Shown: positions 53,537 through 62,975 of the stretch, piece after piece | How the letters are laid out: every line of letters starts with the position of its first letter | Position numbering within the stretch: the first letter of the stretch is position 1 | From: Sphaerochaeta associata | Lineage (GTDB): Bacteria > Spirochaetota > Spirochaetia > Sphaerochaetales > Sphaerochaetaceae | Direction: 5' to 3' | DNA: 64,000 nucleotides | NCBI RefSeq assembly: GCF_022869165.1 | Contig: NZ_CP094929.1 | Location: 682,001 to 746,000, forward strand | The notes under the pieces: model-generated | Told to the model about the DNA's origin: nothing | The model's database searches: none | What the model saw: only the letters and a program-made list of their open reading frames with translations | Made by a program: the position numbers and the translations under genes

Positions 53537-54292
53537 CTAAGAACAGAAGACACGTCCGCCAACAGCAGAATACTTTTCCATAAAATCTGCATTCGGCATC
53601 TTCTCCGTGATGACTGCGTTGATTCTGTCTATCGTGCAATAGGTCAGCAGGCAGACTCTCCCGATTTTTTGGCTTTCAATCATCAGGTATACCAAATCAC
53701 TCTTTTTTGCTGCAGCTTCCTTGATGGCGAATTCGTACGGTGCGGCTTGGGTGGCTCCGTTCTGGACGGTAAGCCCGGTAGAAGCCATGAAGGCCTTCCG
53801 TATGTTGTACTCCTTGAGGATGTCCGAACCAGTCTGCCCGGTAAACGAATAGGTGAGACGATTGAGTGTTCCTGAAATGGCTATTACGGTAAGGTTCGGG
53901 TATGCAAAGGCACGGGTGATTACGTCCAACGAATGAGTGATGATCGTCACATTCTTGCGATCGCCCAAGAAATCAATCAATTGGCAGGTGGTGGTTCCCG
54001 CATCAACGAAGATAACATCTCCATCTTCTACCATTGAGGCTGCATGCTTGCCAATCCGACGCTTGACTTCCGTGTTGACCGATGATCGCTCGGTGAATGG
54101 GGGAGGTATGCGGTTGTATTGAACACTTACTCCTCCGTAGATTTTCTGTATGTCCGAGCGTTCACAAATCGCCGTAACATCTCTTCTGACGGTATTTTTC
54201 GATACATCAAAGGCCGCGCAAAGTTCATCCAGGGAGACTGATTTCTTATCCCGAATGTATTCTTCCATTTTTACTAGTCTATCTTCTTTCAT
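53537..54292 (-). CDS. DeoR-family transcriptional regulator
   Basis: A 251-residue repressor: DeoR helix-turn-helix (about 1-55, VSLDELCAAFDVSKNTVRRDVTAICERSDIQKIYGGV) and a DeoR_C sugar-phosphate-type sensor (about 75-235, with FVDAGTTTCQLIDFL and ITHSLDV). ATG 54292 is preferred because the operator-like repeat 54311-54329 lies just upstream and a start at 54319 would place it inside the operator. It is divergent from the transporter operon at 54802 and very probably controls it. Confidence 0.9.
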   Translation of the reverse strand: MKEDRLVKMEEYIRDKKSVSLDELCAAFDVSKNTVRRDVTAICERSDIQKIYGGVSVQYNRIPPPFTERSSVNTEVKRRIGKHAASMVEDGDVIFVDAGTTTCQLIDFLGDRKNVTIITHSLDVITRAFAYPNLTVIAISGTLNRLTYSFTGQTGSDILKEYNIRKAFMASTGLTVQNGATQAAPYEFAIKEAAAKKSDLVYLMIESQKIGRVCLLTYCTIDRINAVITEKMPNADFMEKYSAVGGRVFCS

Positions 54293-54310
54293 GATGTACC
54301 TGCTTTCTGA

Positions 54311-54329
54311 GTTAACCAAAAGTTAACCA
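54311..54329. promoter_or_regulatory. DeoR operator, proximal site (direct GTTAACC repeat)
   Basis: GTTAACC occurs twice, at 54311-54317 and 54322-54328, next to the repressor start. The 15-mer ACCAAAAGTTAACCA (54315-54329) recurs exactly at 54689-54703. Confidence 0.65.
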
Positions 54330-54688
54330 CTTGATAATGATATGGTTATATTTCTTAGCAAGTTTATCATCAACAGGTTGAATTGGCAATGAAATGATGA
54401 AAAGGTAATCGCACTAAGTTTCAAATTGTTATTGCAAGGTTCCCGTGTTTTGGAAAGATTGTTCTACTAAATAGCATAAGTAAAATACTTAATAGGGTTT
54501 ATTGCCTTTTCTATATGCGATATTTCATGAAAAACTCCAAAGGATAGGTTGGTATGGTGTACAAAAGGTAACTACTTCAACCTACTTTTTGTCACCTGTA
54601 TAGAAGAAAAATGAATAAGATACAGCAAAAAAAGATTTACAAGTGTAGGAACTGACCCTATACTTTCACCAAGATGTGACAAAAAAGA

Positions 54689-54717
54689 ACCAAAAGTTAA
54701 CCATTAGTTTGGTAACT
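54689..54717. promoter_or_regulatory. DeoR operator, distal site upstream of the transporter operon
   Basis: An exact copy of the 15-mer at 54315-54329 followed by TTAGTTTGGTAACTT, an imperfect reverse half-site. It lies about 100 bases upstream of the binding-protein start. The rest of the gap 54330-54801 shows only A/T-rich sequence with scattered GGTAAC motifs. Confidence 0.6.
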
Positions 54718-54801
54718 TGTTTGGATAACGTGAGCAAATGAGTTGTGGGCATATTCCATGACTGATTGATACATATGTGCTGTTCGAAAAAGGAGAAAGA
54801 A

Positions 54802-55932
54802 ATGAAAAAACTCGTAGTGGTTCTTCTGGCATTTTTGCTCATCGCGAATCTTGCATTTGCAGGTGGGGCTCAAGAAACGAAGAAAGCCGTTGCTGCATCA
54901 ACTGAGGACATGACATGGGGACTCAAACCCTTTGATACACCGCAGAAACTGCGCATTGGCTTCTTCACAGGATCTCCGTTGTCCTATCCATACTTGTTTG
55001 CTGACAATCTTGGTGTTTTTGATGCACTCAATATCGATGTTGAGTACACTGCATTCACCAACGGACCAGCTATGATGGAAGCAAATGCTGCTTGGGACAT
55101 CGCATCCTGTGGACTTGGTGGTATAGCTCTGGGCTTGGCCAAGTACGATAACCTCACGTTGATGGATGTCAACGATTACGAAGAGAATATGGCAATTTTT
55201 GCTCGACCAGGTTCGAAAATTGCTGCAGATCCCAAGAATCCCGCAAACTGGAAGGGAGTCACCTGTGTATATCCCACCGGCACCACTGCACAGGCTGTTC
55301 TGGCTCAGTATCTGAAAACTATTGGACTTAGTCTTACCGATGTCGTTTCCGTCAACATGGACAATGCAAACAGTTTGACGGCTTTCAATGGCGGTACCGG
55401 TGACGTGTTGGTTTGCTGGAATGCAATTGCGCTTGCTGCTGACGCATATGGTTTCTATCGTGTTACTGACTCGGGCAAGCTTAATCTTCCGTTCCCCTGT
55501 GCAACCTTCGCACAGAAAAAGTTCCTTGCAAGCAATAAGGAGCTGATTACGGTTGCAACGGCTGTATTCCACAAGGCTGTTGAATGGGTATACGAATCCC
55601 CGGCGAATCTTGAGCAGTCCGCACAATGGTACTTCGAGCACTGTGAAGAAGAAGGGTTCCTTGCCACTGAAGATGTTGCAAGAAAAACCATGGAGTGGTA
55701 TCGCGGAAATACCGTGGATGAATACATTGAAATCTTCACCAAGGAAAGCCCGGACGCTGCCGGCCGCTATACCAAGCGCAATCTACTGCAGATTGAGCAG
55801 GATATCATGAGTGGATTTGACTTCTTCGTAAGTGAAGGCAAGTACACCATGGCTGACAGGAACAAGATTCTTGATGAGAGACGTGTAACGAATGAAGTAG
55901 CTCTCGCAGTCAAGGCTATGCTCGGAAAATAA
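54802..55932 (+). CDS. NitT/TauT-type ABC transporter substrate-binding protein
   Basis: A 376-residue exported protein with signal peptide (about 1-20, ending AFA, then GGAQE) and the nitrate/sulfonate-binding fold: LRIGFFTGSPLSYPYLFADNLGVF, PAMMEANAAWDIASCGLGG, VYPTGTTAQAVLAQYL. The fold binds taurine, other sulfonates, nitrate, thiamine precursors or aromatic acids. ATG 54802 follows AAAGGAGAAAG. First gene of the DeoR-controlled locus. Confidence 0.88.
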   Translation: MKKLVVVLLAFLLIANLAFAGGAQETKKAVAASTEDMTWGLKPFDTPQKLRIGFFTGSPLSYPYLFADNLGVFDALNIDVEYTAFTNGPAMMEANAAWDIASCGLGGIALGLAKYDNLTLMDVNDYEENMAIFARPGSKIAADPKNPANWKGVTCVYPTGTTAQAVLAQYLKTIGLSLTDVVSVNMDNANSLTAFNGGTGDVLVCWNAIALAADAYGFYRVTDSGKLNLPFPCATFAQKKFLASNKELITVATAVFHKAVEWVYESPANLEQSAQWYFEHCEEEGFLATEDVARKTMEWYRGNTVDEYIEIFTKESPDAAGRYTKRNLLQIEQDIMSGFDFFVSEGKYTMADRNKILDERRVTNEVALAVKAMLGK

Positions 55933-56081
55933 GATTAGAGTTGATCTGTCTCCCCTTTGCGGGGAGGCAGAATATGGTATATGTGCATTCAATCCACATA
56001 AGGGTGAATCATCAGGTATTCACTTTTTTTTTGATGAATGTGGCAGTGGAAAGAGTGAATCTGATAAAGGAGGTATGCGAG

Positions 56082-56918
56082 ATGAGTGAGTCACCTGAAT
56101 TGATGACAAACGAAGAACGTGTAGCCTATGTGCAAACAAAAAGGAAGCAAACCCAAATACGGGATGTGATGCTTGCCGTGATTGGGATCTTGTCTTTCTT
56201 CTTGATTTGGGAAGCGGTAGTGCTTACCGGTTGGGTTGATAGCAAAAAACTTTGTAGTGTGCTTGAGGTATTTCAGTTATTCATTCTTAAGTTCACTGAT
56301 CCCAATCCTGATGGAGCTGTACTGTTGGTGAATGTATGGTCTAGTTTACTGATTGCTCTTTCCGGATTCGGTTTAGCGATTGTGATTGGAATTCCATTGG
56401 GTTGGCTCATGGGCTGGTACAAAGGATTCGATGCTTTTATGCGTCCGATATTTGAGATCATTCGCCCAATTCCTCCCGTATCTTGGATTCCTCTTTCCAT
56501 TGTATGGATGGGTATCGGACTCAAGGCAAAATCTTTCATTGTGTTCTTCGCTGCATTTGTTCCCTGCCTTATCAACTCATATACAGGTATCAGGCAGACA
56601 AAGGAAGTGCTGAAAAACGTTGGAAAAACCTTTGGGGCATCCTATTTTACTGTTTTTTGGAAGGTTGGTATTCCTTCATCGTTGACAATGGCTTTTGCTG
56701 GAATCAAGGTTGCCATCGGAAATGCATGGGCCACCTTGGTGGCAGCAGAAATGCTGGCTGCTTCAAGTGGGCTTGGATACATGATTCTTATGGGTCGCTC
56801 ATATGGAAGAGTCGACCTGGTCATATTGGGTATTGTGGTGATTGGCCTTCTAGGGGTAGCAATCTCGGCAATCATCTCAAAGTTTGAGGAATTGTTGATG
56901 GGATGGAAAAAATTATGA
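56082..56918 (+). CDS. NitT/TauT-type ABC transporter permease 1
   Basis: A 278-residue inner-membrane permease with six membrane segments and the SsuC/TauC-like blocks RPIPPVSWIPLSIVWMGIG and AAEMLAASSGLGYMI. ATG 56082 follows AAAGGAGG, which fixes the start; upstream in-frame sequence is not coding-like. The stop overlaps the next permease start. Confidence 0.9.
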   Translation: MSESPELMTNEERVAYVQTKRKQTQIRDVMLAVIGILSFFLIWEAVVLTGWVDSKKLCSVLEVFQLFILKFTDPNPDGAVLLVNVWSSLLIALSGFGLAIVIGIPLGWLMGWYKGFDAFMRPIFEIIRPIPPVSWIPLSIVWMGIGLKAKSFIVFFAAFVPCLINSYTGIRQTKEVLKNVGKTFGASYFTVFWKVGIPSSLTMAFAGIKVAIGNAWATLVAAEMLAASSGLGYMILMGRSYGRVDLVILGIVVIGLLGVAISAIISKFEELLMGWKKL

Positions 56919-57742
56919 GTAAAATCAATACTTCTAATTTGAGTCAGGCTGAAATCAGGGAGCGGCGCCTTGAGATTCTTTACAAGATACTTCCTGTCAT
57001 ATCAATCCTGCTCTTAGCCGGCCTTTGGCTTCTTGCCTCAAGGGATTTTAATGCTGCAGTCGGTTCTGGGTTTCCCACTCCAACTGCGGTTTGGGACAGA
57101 ACTATAAGGCTATTCACAAGACCTGTAAAAAAAATGAATCTAATTATGCATGCTTTGGTCAGTCTCAGACGAATTGGGATCGCATTGGCATTCGATTGGA
57201 CGTTTGGAATCATGTTTGGCATTCTCATTGGATGGTTCCCTAAACCCAGAGCATTTTTCTCTCCTTTGTTCGATGCCTTCCGAGCTGTACCGCCTTTGGC
57301 TTGGATTCCTCTCATCACTCTCTGGTTTGGAATCGGTGAGTTCCCAAAAATTTTGATAGTAATTTTTGGTTCACTTGCTTCCATTGTAGTAAACGTTAAA
57401 GCCGGACTCAGCGCTGTGGATAGCATGTACTTGAACGTAGGAACAGTCTTTAATGCCACTCCGACGCAGACTTTGCTTAAGATTGCCATCCCTTCTTCCC
57501 TCGATGCAATCTTTGCAGGAGTTAGAACATCCACAAGTGCAGCCTGGATGGTGGTTCTCGCGGCAGAAATGTTGGGAGCCGACTCGGGTGTAGGATTTCT
57601 TATCTCGCGCGGTATGGATTCAATTGATATGCCTTTGGTTCTCACAGGCATGATCGCAATTGGAATCGTTGGTGCAATTTTGGCAATCGTAACTCAGTTT
57701 ATTGAAAGGTTGATATGTCCATGGACAAGAAAAAGCAAGTAA
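56915..57742 (+). CDS. NitT/TauT-type ABC transporter permease 2
   Basis: A 275-residue permease of the same family but clearly different in sequence (RAVPPLAWIPLITLWFGIG, AAEMLGADSGVGFLI), so the pore is a heterodimer, unlike TauC/SsuC homodimers. ATG 56915 overlaps the previous stop by 4 bases (an alternative start is ATG 56903). Confidence 0.9.
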   Translation: MSKINTSNLSQAEIRERRLEILYKILPVISILLLAGLWLLASRDFNAAVGSGFPTPTAVWDRTIRLFTRPVKKMNLIMHALVSLRRIGIALAFDWTFGIMFGILIGWFPKPRAFFSPLFDAFRAVPPLAWIPLITLWFGIGEFPKILIVIFGSLASIVVNVKAGLSAVDSMYLNVGTVFNATPTQTLLKIAIPSSLDAIFAGVRTSTSAAWMVVLAAEMLGADSGVGFLISRGMDSIDMPLVLTGMIAIGIVGAILAIVTQFIERLICPWTRKSK

Positions 57743-58488
57743 TCCTTAGTTTGAGAAATATCAGTCAAAGCTTCGTCGTAAAGGATGAAGTAAAGCCTGC
57801 TGTTGAAAACGTTTCTCTAGATGTTTATGACAATGAGTTTCTCGTCGTTCTCGGCCCGGGGCACTGTGGGAAAACCGTGCTCATGAATGTCATCGCCGGG
57901 ATTGAGAAACCGATTGAGGGTCAAATCTTTCTCAAAGGGGAGGAGATCCATGGAAACGATCGACGGATTGGTATGGTCTTTCAATCCCTCAATCTGATGC
58001 CTTGGCGTACAGTAATGGGGAATGTAGAGTTTGGGCTCGAATTGGCTGGCATGGAAAAAATGAAGCGTCGTGCAATCGCACAAAAGTATATCGATTTAGT
58101 CAGGCTGACAGGGTTCGAGCATTCGTATCCCCATGAGTTGTCTGGTGGTATGAAGCAGCGTGTTGGAATTGCCAGAGCGTATACCAACAATCCGGAAATC
58201 CTCATTATGGATGAACCGTTTGGAGCACTCGATGCTCAGACCCGTTATGCAATGGAAGAAGAGGTTTTAAGAATTTGGAAAGAAGAGAAGCGAACGGTAA
58301 TCTTCGTTACCAACAACATTGAGGAAGCTGTATTCCTAGCTGACCGAGTCATTCTCTTGAGCAATTGCCCTGCTAAAGTCAAGCAGGTATATGACCTTTC
58401 TCCGCTTGGCCGTCCAAGGGACCTGATGGATCCTGAGTTCCTTCGATTTAGAACTGAAATATCAGAAAACACTGATCTTGCACTGTAA
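57715..58488 (+). CDS. NitT/TauT-type ABC transporter ATPase 1
   Basis: A 257-residue ABC ATPase: Walker A GPGHCGKTVL (about 48-57), Q-loop VFQSLNLMPWRT, canonical signature LSGGMKQRV, Walker B ILIMDEPFGALD and H-loop region (VIFVTNN, with Asn where a His is usual). It overlaps permease 2 by 28 bases. The switch His replaced by Asn is notable. Confidence 0.9.
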   Translation: MSMDKKKQVILSLRNISQSFVVKDEVKPAVENVSLDVYDNEFLVVLGPGHCGKTVLMNVIAGIEKPIEGQIFLKGEEIHGNDRRIGMVFQSLNLMPWRTVMGNVEFGLELAGMEKMKRRAIAQKYIDLVRLTGFEHSYPHELSGGMKQRVGIARAYTNNPEILIMDEPFGALDAQTRYAMEEEVLRIWKEEKRTVIFVTNNIEEAVFLADRVILLSNCPAKVKQVYDLSPLGRPRDLMDPEFLRFRTEISENTDLAL

Positions 58489-58502
58489 GGGGGTGGCACA
58501 TA

Positions 58503-59246
58503 ATGAGTGAAGAATACAAGGTCAAGGTAGAGCACCTGACTAAATACTTTGGTGACCTCCATGTGCTGGATGATGTCTCCTTCAATATCAAGAAGGGTGA
58601 GTTCTTGTGTGTAGTCGGTCCTACAGGATGCGGCAAGACCACCTTTCTCAACTTACTGACAAGAATCTACATGCCGACAAGGGGTGAATTGTATATTGAT
58701 GGTGAGCCTGCAGATCCGAAGAAGCATAATCTCTCAGTAGTATTCCAAGAGCCCTCGGCAATGCCATGGCTTACGGTAGAGAAAAACCTTCGTTTTGGTA
58801 TGGAAATAAAGAAGCTTCCCAAGGATGAAATCGACAGGCGCGTGGAAAATATGATCAAGCTGCTCGGGCTTGAGGAGTTCCGTGATCGGTATCCACACCA
58901 ACTTTCTGTCTCAACTGCGCAGAGAATTATTATTGGACGAGCTTTTGCCATGCAGCCAGACTTGCTTTTAATGGATGAACCGTATGGGCAAATGGACATT
59001 AAACTTCGCTTCTATTTGGAAGATGAAGTCATTCGCCTTTGGAAAGAGATGGGGACTACAGTGGTTTTCATTACGCATAATATTGAAGAAGCTGTATACC
59101 TCGCTGAGAGGGTTCTCATTCTTACCAACAAGCCGGCAAAAATTCGAGAGGAAGTCAAGGTTGACCTCCCTAGGCCACGTAAGGTTTCTGATCCGGAATT
59201 CATAAAAATCAGAAATCATGTAACTGAGCAAATAAGGTGGTGGTGA
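58503..59246 (+). CDS. NitT/TauT-type ABC transporter ATPase 2 (degenerate signature)
   Basis: A 247-residue ABC ATPase: Walker A GPTGCGKTT (about 38-46), Q-loop VFQEPSAMPWLT, Walker B LLLMDEPYGQMD and switch His in FITHNIEE are intact, but the signature is LSVSTAQRI instead of LSGGMxQR. ATP hydrolysis at one site should be impaired. With ATPase 1 (good signature, missing switch His) the two would form one active and one degenerate site. Confidence 0.9.
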   Translation: MSEEYKVKVEHLTKYFGDLHVLDDVSFNIKKGEFLCVVGPTGCGKTTFLNLLTRIYMPTRGELYIDGEPADPKKHNLSVVFQEPSAMPWLTVEKNLRFGMEIKKLPKDEIDRRVENMIKLLGLEEFRDRYPHQLSVSTAQRIIIGRAFAMQPDLLLMDEPYGQMDIKLRFYLEDEVIRLWKEMGTTVVFITHNIEEAVYLAERVLILTNKPAKIREEVKVDLPRPRKVSDPEFIKIRNHVTEQIRWW

Positions 59247-59253
59247 GGTGTCA

Positions 59254-59997
59254 ATGACGCTTTACACCCAAGTAGCACTCGTATCGGGAGTGAACTTTCT
59301 CTCTGCCTTCGTACAAGCTGGTACAGGCTTTGGGTATGCATTGGTTGCGATGCCGCTGATGGCTTTGTTTCTGCCGATGGCCAGTTGTTCTGCCATATCA
59401 GCCGTGACGATTGTTGCCATCGGGCTGCAGATGTCGCTGAAACTGAGAGCTAATTTGAAGCTATCCACCATAGCACTTCCGGTGTTGAGCTGTTTTGCCA
59501 CCATCTATGTCGGGCTGTTCCTGTTGAACACGTTTGATGAGCATATTTTACGATTTATTTTGGCTTCTTTACTTGTTGTAGTAACTGGTATCTCGTTTGT
59601 GGCAAAACGAATGGGGAAAGGTGTTTCGGGTAAGTGGTATATCGCCGCTATTGCAGGCCTGCTGACGGGTCTTTCGGCAGGCATGTTCAATGTGGTAGGT
59701 CCATTTCTCATGCTGTACTACATCAACGTCTGCGACGATACCCTCCATATGAAGGCTAGCCTTGAGTTCAGCTTCTTGCTGGCAGGGCTCTACTCTTCTC
59801 TCATGCACCTGATTGTTTATAAGAATATTACTGCTGCCGTTGCTCCCCACATAGGGGCATCGGTGACAGCGGCACTGATTGCGGGATTGTTCGGACTAAA
59901 ACTATACAGGAAGATCAATCGAGAAATCATTTCAGTTCTGGTTTACATATTGCTTCTGGTAATGGCGGTTGTACTTGTGCTGAATAGTGCGGGGTAA
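59254..59997 (+). CDS. TauE/SafE-family membrane permease
   Basis: A 247-residue inner-membrane protein with about 7-8 membrane segments and the TauE/SafE pattern of two half-repeats (FVQAGTGFGYALVAMPLMALFLP near the start, GLLTGLSAGMFNVVGPFLMLYY in the second half). Relatives export sulfite, sulfoacetate or other organic anions. I place the start at ATG 59254, with GGTGAGG upstream; GTG 59248 is an alternative. It follows ATPase 2 by 7 bases. Confidence 0.85.
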   Translation: MTLYTQVALVSGVNFLSAFVQAGTGFGYALVAMPLMALFLPMASCSAISAVTIVAIGLQMSLKLRANLKLSTIALPVLSCFATIYVGLFLLNTFDEHILRFILASLLVVVTGISFVAKRMGKGVSGKWYIAAIAGLLTGLSAGMFNVVGPFLMLYYINVCDDTLHMKASLEFSFLLAGLYSSLMHLIVYKNITAAVAPHIGASVTAALIAGLFGLKLYRKINREIISVLVYILLLVMAVVLVLNSAG

Positions 59998-60042
59998 GAC
60001 GGTCTGATACCGGGTTTGGGTGAGCCGGAAAGAGGATAGGAG

Positions 60043-62082
60043 ATGAATCACATGGCTAAGGAAAAGAAAATCTTATTTTTAGGTCTTGATGCGGCAATGC
60101 CGGATTTAGTTAAAAAATTTGTTGCCGAAGGAGCGATGCCAAATACTGCAAAGCTGATGGATCAAGGAGTGTTCTCCAGGCTTGAAACGGTTTTTCCTCC
60201 GCTCACAGCCGCAGCTTGGACTGCAATTGTCAGTGGCGCCGGAAGTGGAACCAATGGAGTGCCCAGCCTGATGGTAAAACACCCTGGCGAAGAGCTCGAC
60301 CACTGGCACACTTCATTTGACCGCAATGAGGTCCTTTGCGAAACGCTCTGGGACGTTGGCATCAAGAAGGGCAAGAAAGTTGCCTTGGTCAATTGGCCGG
60401 TGACCTTTCCGATGGGAGCCATTAATGAGGAGAACGGTTGCCAATTGGCGGGTGCACTGAATCCCCCATTCCGCTATTTCTTTATGCCGCTGTGGGATGT
60501 TGCTTCTAGTGCATGTTTCTCCAATAAGCTACTGCATTGTAATCAGATTCCCGGTCGTGCCGTCAAGCTAGAAACAAAACCTGCAGAAGGTTGGAAGAAT
60601 CTTCCTGCGAGCAAGAAACCCCATCTTGAATTCGAGATTACGGTTCCTCCCACGTATGTGAAGGGTTACAAAATGCAGGTCCTAGTGTATGCCTCCTCAG
60701 ACGAAGGGTACGACAGGATGCTGGTTTCTGAAAGCAAGGATGCCAAGGTTGCAATTACCGATATCACTCTCGGTGAGTATGGCCCCTGGATCACCCGAAA
60801 TTTTGATGCCCGGGATTACAATCGCAACGGCCGTTTCCGCTTCCAGATTCTGGAACTGAGCAAGGATGGCAAGGACTTCAAACTCTACCAGAGTTCAATC
60901 AACATGGCCGATCCATACTCCGTGCCTGCCTCGCTAAGCAAGGAAGTGGAGAAGGTGGCGGGGACGTATATGGAAGTTGACGATCCCTGGGCTTTTATGG
61001 ATGGCTGGATGTCCTCCGACCTGTACTTGGAACAATTGGGTCTGCATGCAAACTGGTGGGGAACAGCTACCAAGCATGTACTGGAAAACCAAGCTTGGGA
61101 TATGGCATTTTCATGGGTCGGAACCATCGACCACGTAGAGCATGCTCTCTACTCGGGGATTGAACCTACTTCACGGGTCTACAACGAAAAGACTGCTCCG
61201 TTTTGCTGGCATATGATAAGGGAAACCTACAGGCAGGTAGACCAGAATATCGGTAAGATCTTGGAGGCCGTCGATCTCAACGAAACCTATGTCGTTCTCA
61301 TCTCCGACCATGGAATGACCCATCTTGACTGGAATCCGTTCGTGAAAGAGCATTTGCAGCGAGCAGGACTGTTGAAATACAATCTTGATCTCTCCACCGA
61401 CGATCCATCCAACCTCTCCATCGATTGGAAGCATACCAAGTGTCATCCGCTTGAACCATGTCATGCCCATATCTTCATTAATCTTAAAGGACGCGACCCG
61501 CAGGGCATCGTTGAGCCGAAGGATTATGAGAAGGTTCAGGAAGAGATCATCAATTGCTTGATGGGGATGAAGAATCCGGAGAATGGAAAGAATGTCGTGG
61601 CCTATGCTTTGAAGAAGAAGGAAGCCGCCCGGCTTGGTATTTATGAAGGTCCGGGTTTCGACCGTGTAGGAGATGTGTTGTATGCCTGGAATCCCGGTTA
61701 CATGTCTCACCCCTTCATCTACCGCACCGCAATCAAGTACCGGGATGGGTCGGAACGGGTCAGGGCGAATCCGGAACTTTATGAACAGGCCATTCTTTGC
61801 AAGAATTTTCCTGAGTTAATCAAGGAAACAGTTGCGGAGAACGGTGGTGATCATAGTGCTGTCTGCGGAAATTTCACGGGTGTCCATCTGGCTGAACCGA
61901 CACTGCATGATATGCATGCCTGTATGTTGATGGTGGGTCCTGGTGTACCAAAGTATGAGAGAAAGTTTCCAGCCCGCATCATCGACGTTTGCCCGACGCT
62001 TTCCAAGCTTCTGAAAATCGATGTGCCTAAGGATGCTGAAGGAGGAGTTCTGTATGATGTCTTGGACAGGATTGAAAAGTAA
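60043..62082 (+). CDS. Alkaline-phosphatase-superfamily phosphodiesterase/hydrolase
   Basis: A 679-residue protein without signal peptide, related to type I phosphodiesterase/nucleotide pyrophosphatase. Metal and nucleophile sites are visible: LGLDAAMPDL (Asp), PPLTAAAWTAIVSG (Thr nucleophile, about 49-62), GTIDHVEHALYSG (DxxxH), VLISDHGMTHLDW and GGDHSAVCGNFTGVHL. It should hydrolyse a phosphate or sulfate ester or phosphonate in the cytosol. About 230 residues in the middle (about 150-330) are an insert with a beta-rich region not seen in the minimal fold. Starts ATG 60043 or 60052. Confidence 0.85.
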   Translation: MNHMAKEKKILFLGLDAAMPDLVKKFVAEGAMPNTAKLMDQGVFSRLETVFPPLTAAAWTAIVSGAGSGTNGVPSLMVKHPGEELDHWHTSFDRNEVLCETLWDVGIKKGKKVALVNWPVTFPMGAINEENGCQLAGALNPPFRYFFMPLWDVASSACFSNKLLHCNQIPGRAVKLETKPAEGWKNLPASKKPHLEFEITVPPTYVKGYKMQVLVYASSDEGYDRMLVSESKDAKVAITDITLGEYGPWITRNFDARDYNRNGRFRFQILELSKDGKDFKLYQSSINMADPYSVPASLSKEVEKVAGTYMEVDDPWAFMDGWMSSDLYLEQLGLHANWWGTATKHVLENQAWDMAFSWVGTIDHVEHALYSGIEPTSRVYNEKTAPFCWHMIRETYRQVDQNIGKILEAVDLNETYVVLISDHGMTHLDWNPFVKEHLQRAGLLKYNLDLSTDDPSNLSIDWKHTKCHPLEPCHAHIFINLKGRDPQGIVEPKDYEKVQEEIINCLMGMKNPENGKNVVAYALKKKEAARLGIYEGPGFDRVGDVLYAWNPGYMSHPFIYRTAIKYRDGSERVRANPELYEQAILCKNFPELIKETVAENGGDHSAVCGNFTGVHLAEPTLHDMHACMLMVGPGVPKYERKFPARIIDVCPTLSKLLKIDVPKDAEGGVLYDVLDRIEK

Positions 62083-62974
62083 GGTTGAGACGGTCGGGCT
62101 TGTCGGCTGCGGTCGTATGGGGATCTGCATGCTTGAGGTGTTGCTCAAGGGTGGATTCAAGGTAGTTGCTTATGATGCATTTGCACAAGCCATGGAACGG
62201 GCGGCGACAATGGGTGCTGTTCTTGCAGCAAGCCCGATGGATTTAGCCCAAAAGGTGGATTTGGTGATCATGTCACTACCAGGTCCAGTGCAGATTGAGC
62301 AGGTTCTTTTTGCAGAAAATGGGATTGTCCGGGGTCTTGGCAAAGGCAAGGTAGTGGTCGACACCAGTACCGTCGATCCAAAAACCACCAAAGACAATGC
62401 TGAACGGCTGGAACAAGCAACCGGTTCTGCATACCTTGACTGCCCGATTCTAGGAAGACCGTCAGCCACCGGGAAATGGATGCTGCCAACCGGTGGGAAC
62501 AAGGATGCCTTGGAATATGCAAAGCCGGCACTGCTGACATTTGCTGCGAACGCCATTTCCGTTGGTGAGCATGGGGCCGGTAATGCACTCAAACTGCTGA
62601 ACCAGATGATGTTCACCTGCATAAATGCTATCTCGAGTGAAGTGATGGCAATTGCAGAACATGTCGGTGTCGATCCTAAAATATTCTACAACACCGTTGC
62701 CAGTTCAAGTGCAGCTACAGTCAGTGGTCTGTTCCGAGAGGTGGGGAAGTGCATTATTCAGGATGAATTCGATCATCCTGCCTTCACCGTAGATTTGCTG
62801 ATCAAGGACACGAAGCTAGCACTGCAAATGGCCAAGGATTCTGATGCCCCGAGTGTCATAGCGGGGTTTGCGCACATGTACAATGAACTTGCCCATGCCA
62901 ATGGACATGGAAATGAGGATACCAGTGCCGTTTACAAGGTATTCGCAAAACAGTATGAAAAGGAGAGTAAGTAG
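62054..62974 (+). CDS. Beta-hydroxyacid dehydrogenase (3-hydroxyisobutyrate dehydrogenase family)
   Basis: A 306-residue NAD(P)-dependent dehydrogenase: Rossmann loop GLVGCGRMGICML (about 14-26), DTSTVDPKTT, catalytic Lys in GNALKLLNQMMF. The substrate-binding block reads LDCPILGRPSATGKWMLPTGG where the family has DAPVSGGxxGAxxGTL-IMVGG, so the acid is not a standard one. ATG 62054 follows GAAGGAGGAG; it overlaps the phosphodiesterase end by 29 bases, so the two are coupled. Confidence 0.9.
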   Translation: MMSWTGLKSKVETVGLVGCGRMGICMLEVLLKGGFKVVAYDAFAQAMERAATMGAVLAASPMDLAQKVDLVIMSLPGPVQIEQVLFAENGIVRGLGKGKVVVDTSTVDPKTTKDNAERLEQATGSAYLDCPILGRPSATGKWMLPTGGNKDALEYAKPALLTFAANAISVGEHGAGNALKLLNQMMFTCINAISSEVMAIAEHVGVDPKIFYNTVASSSAATVSGLFREVGKCIIQDEFDHPAFTVDLLIKDTKLALQMAKDSDAPSVIAGFAHMYNELAHANGHGNEDTSAVYKVFAKQYEKESK

Positions 62975-62975
62975 G

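Noticed and set aside
53392-53639. Short reverse-strand frames after the DeoR gene
   Set aside because: Two broken frames with no ribosome site and no recognised homology; noted only as a possible remnant.
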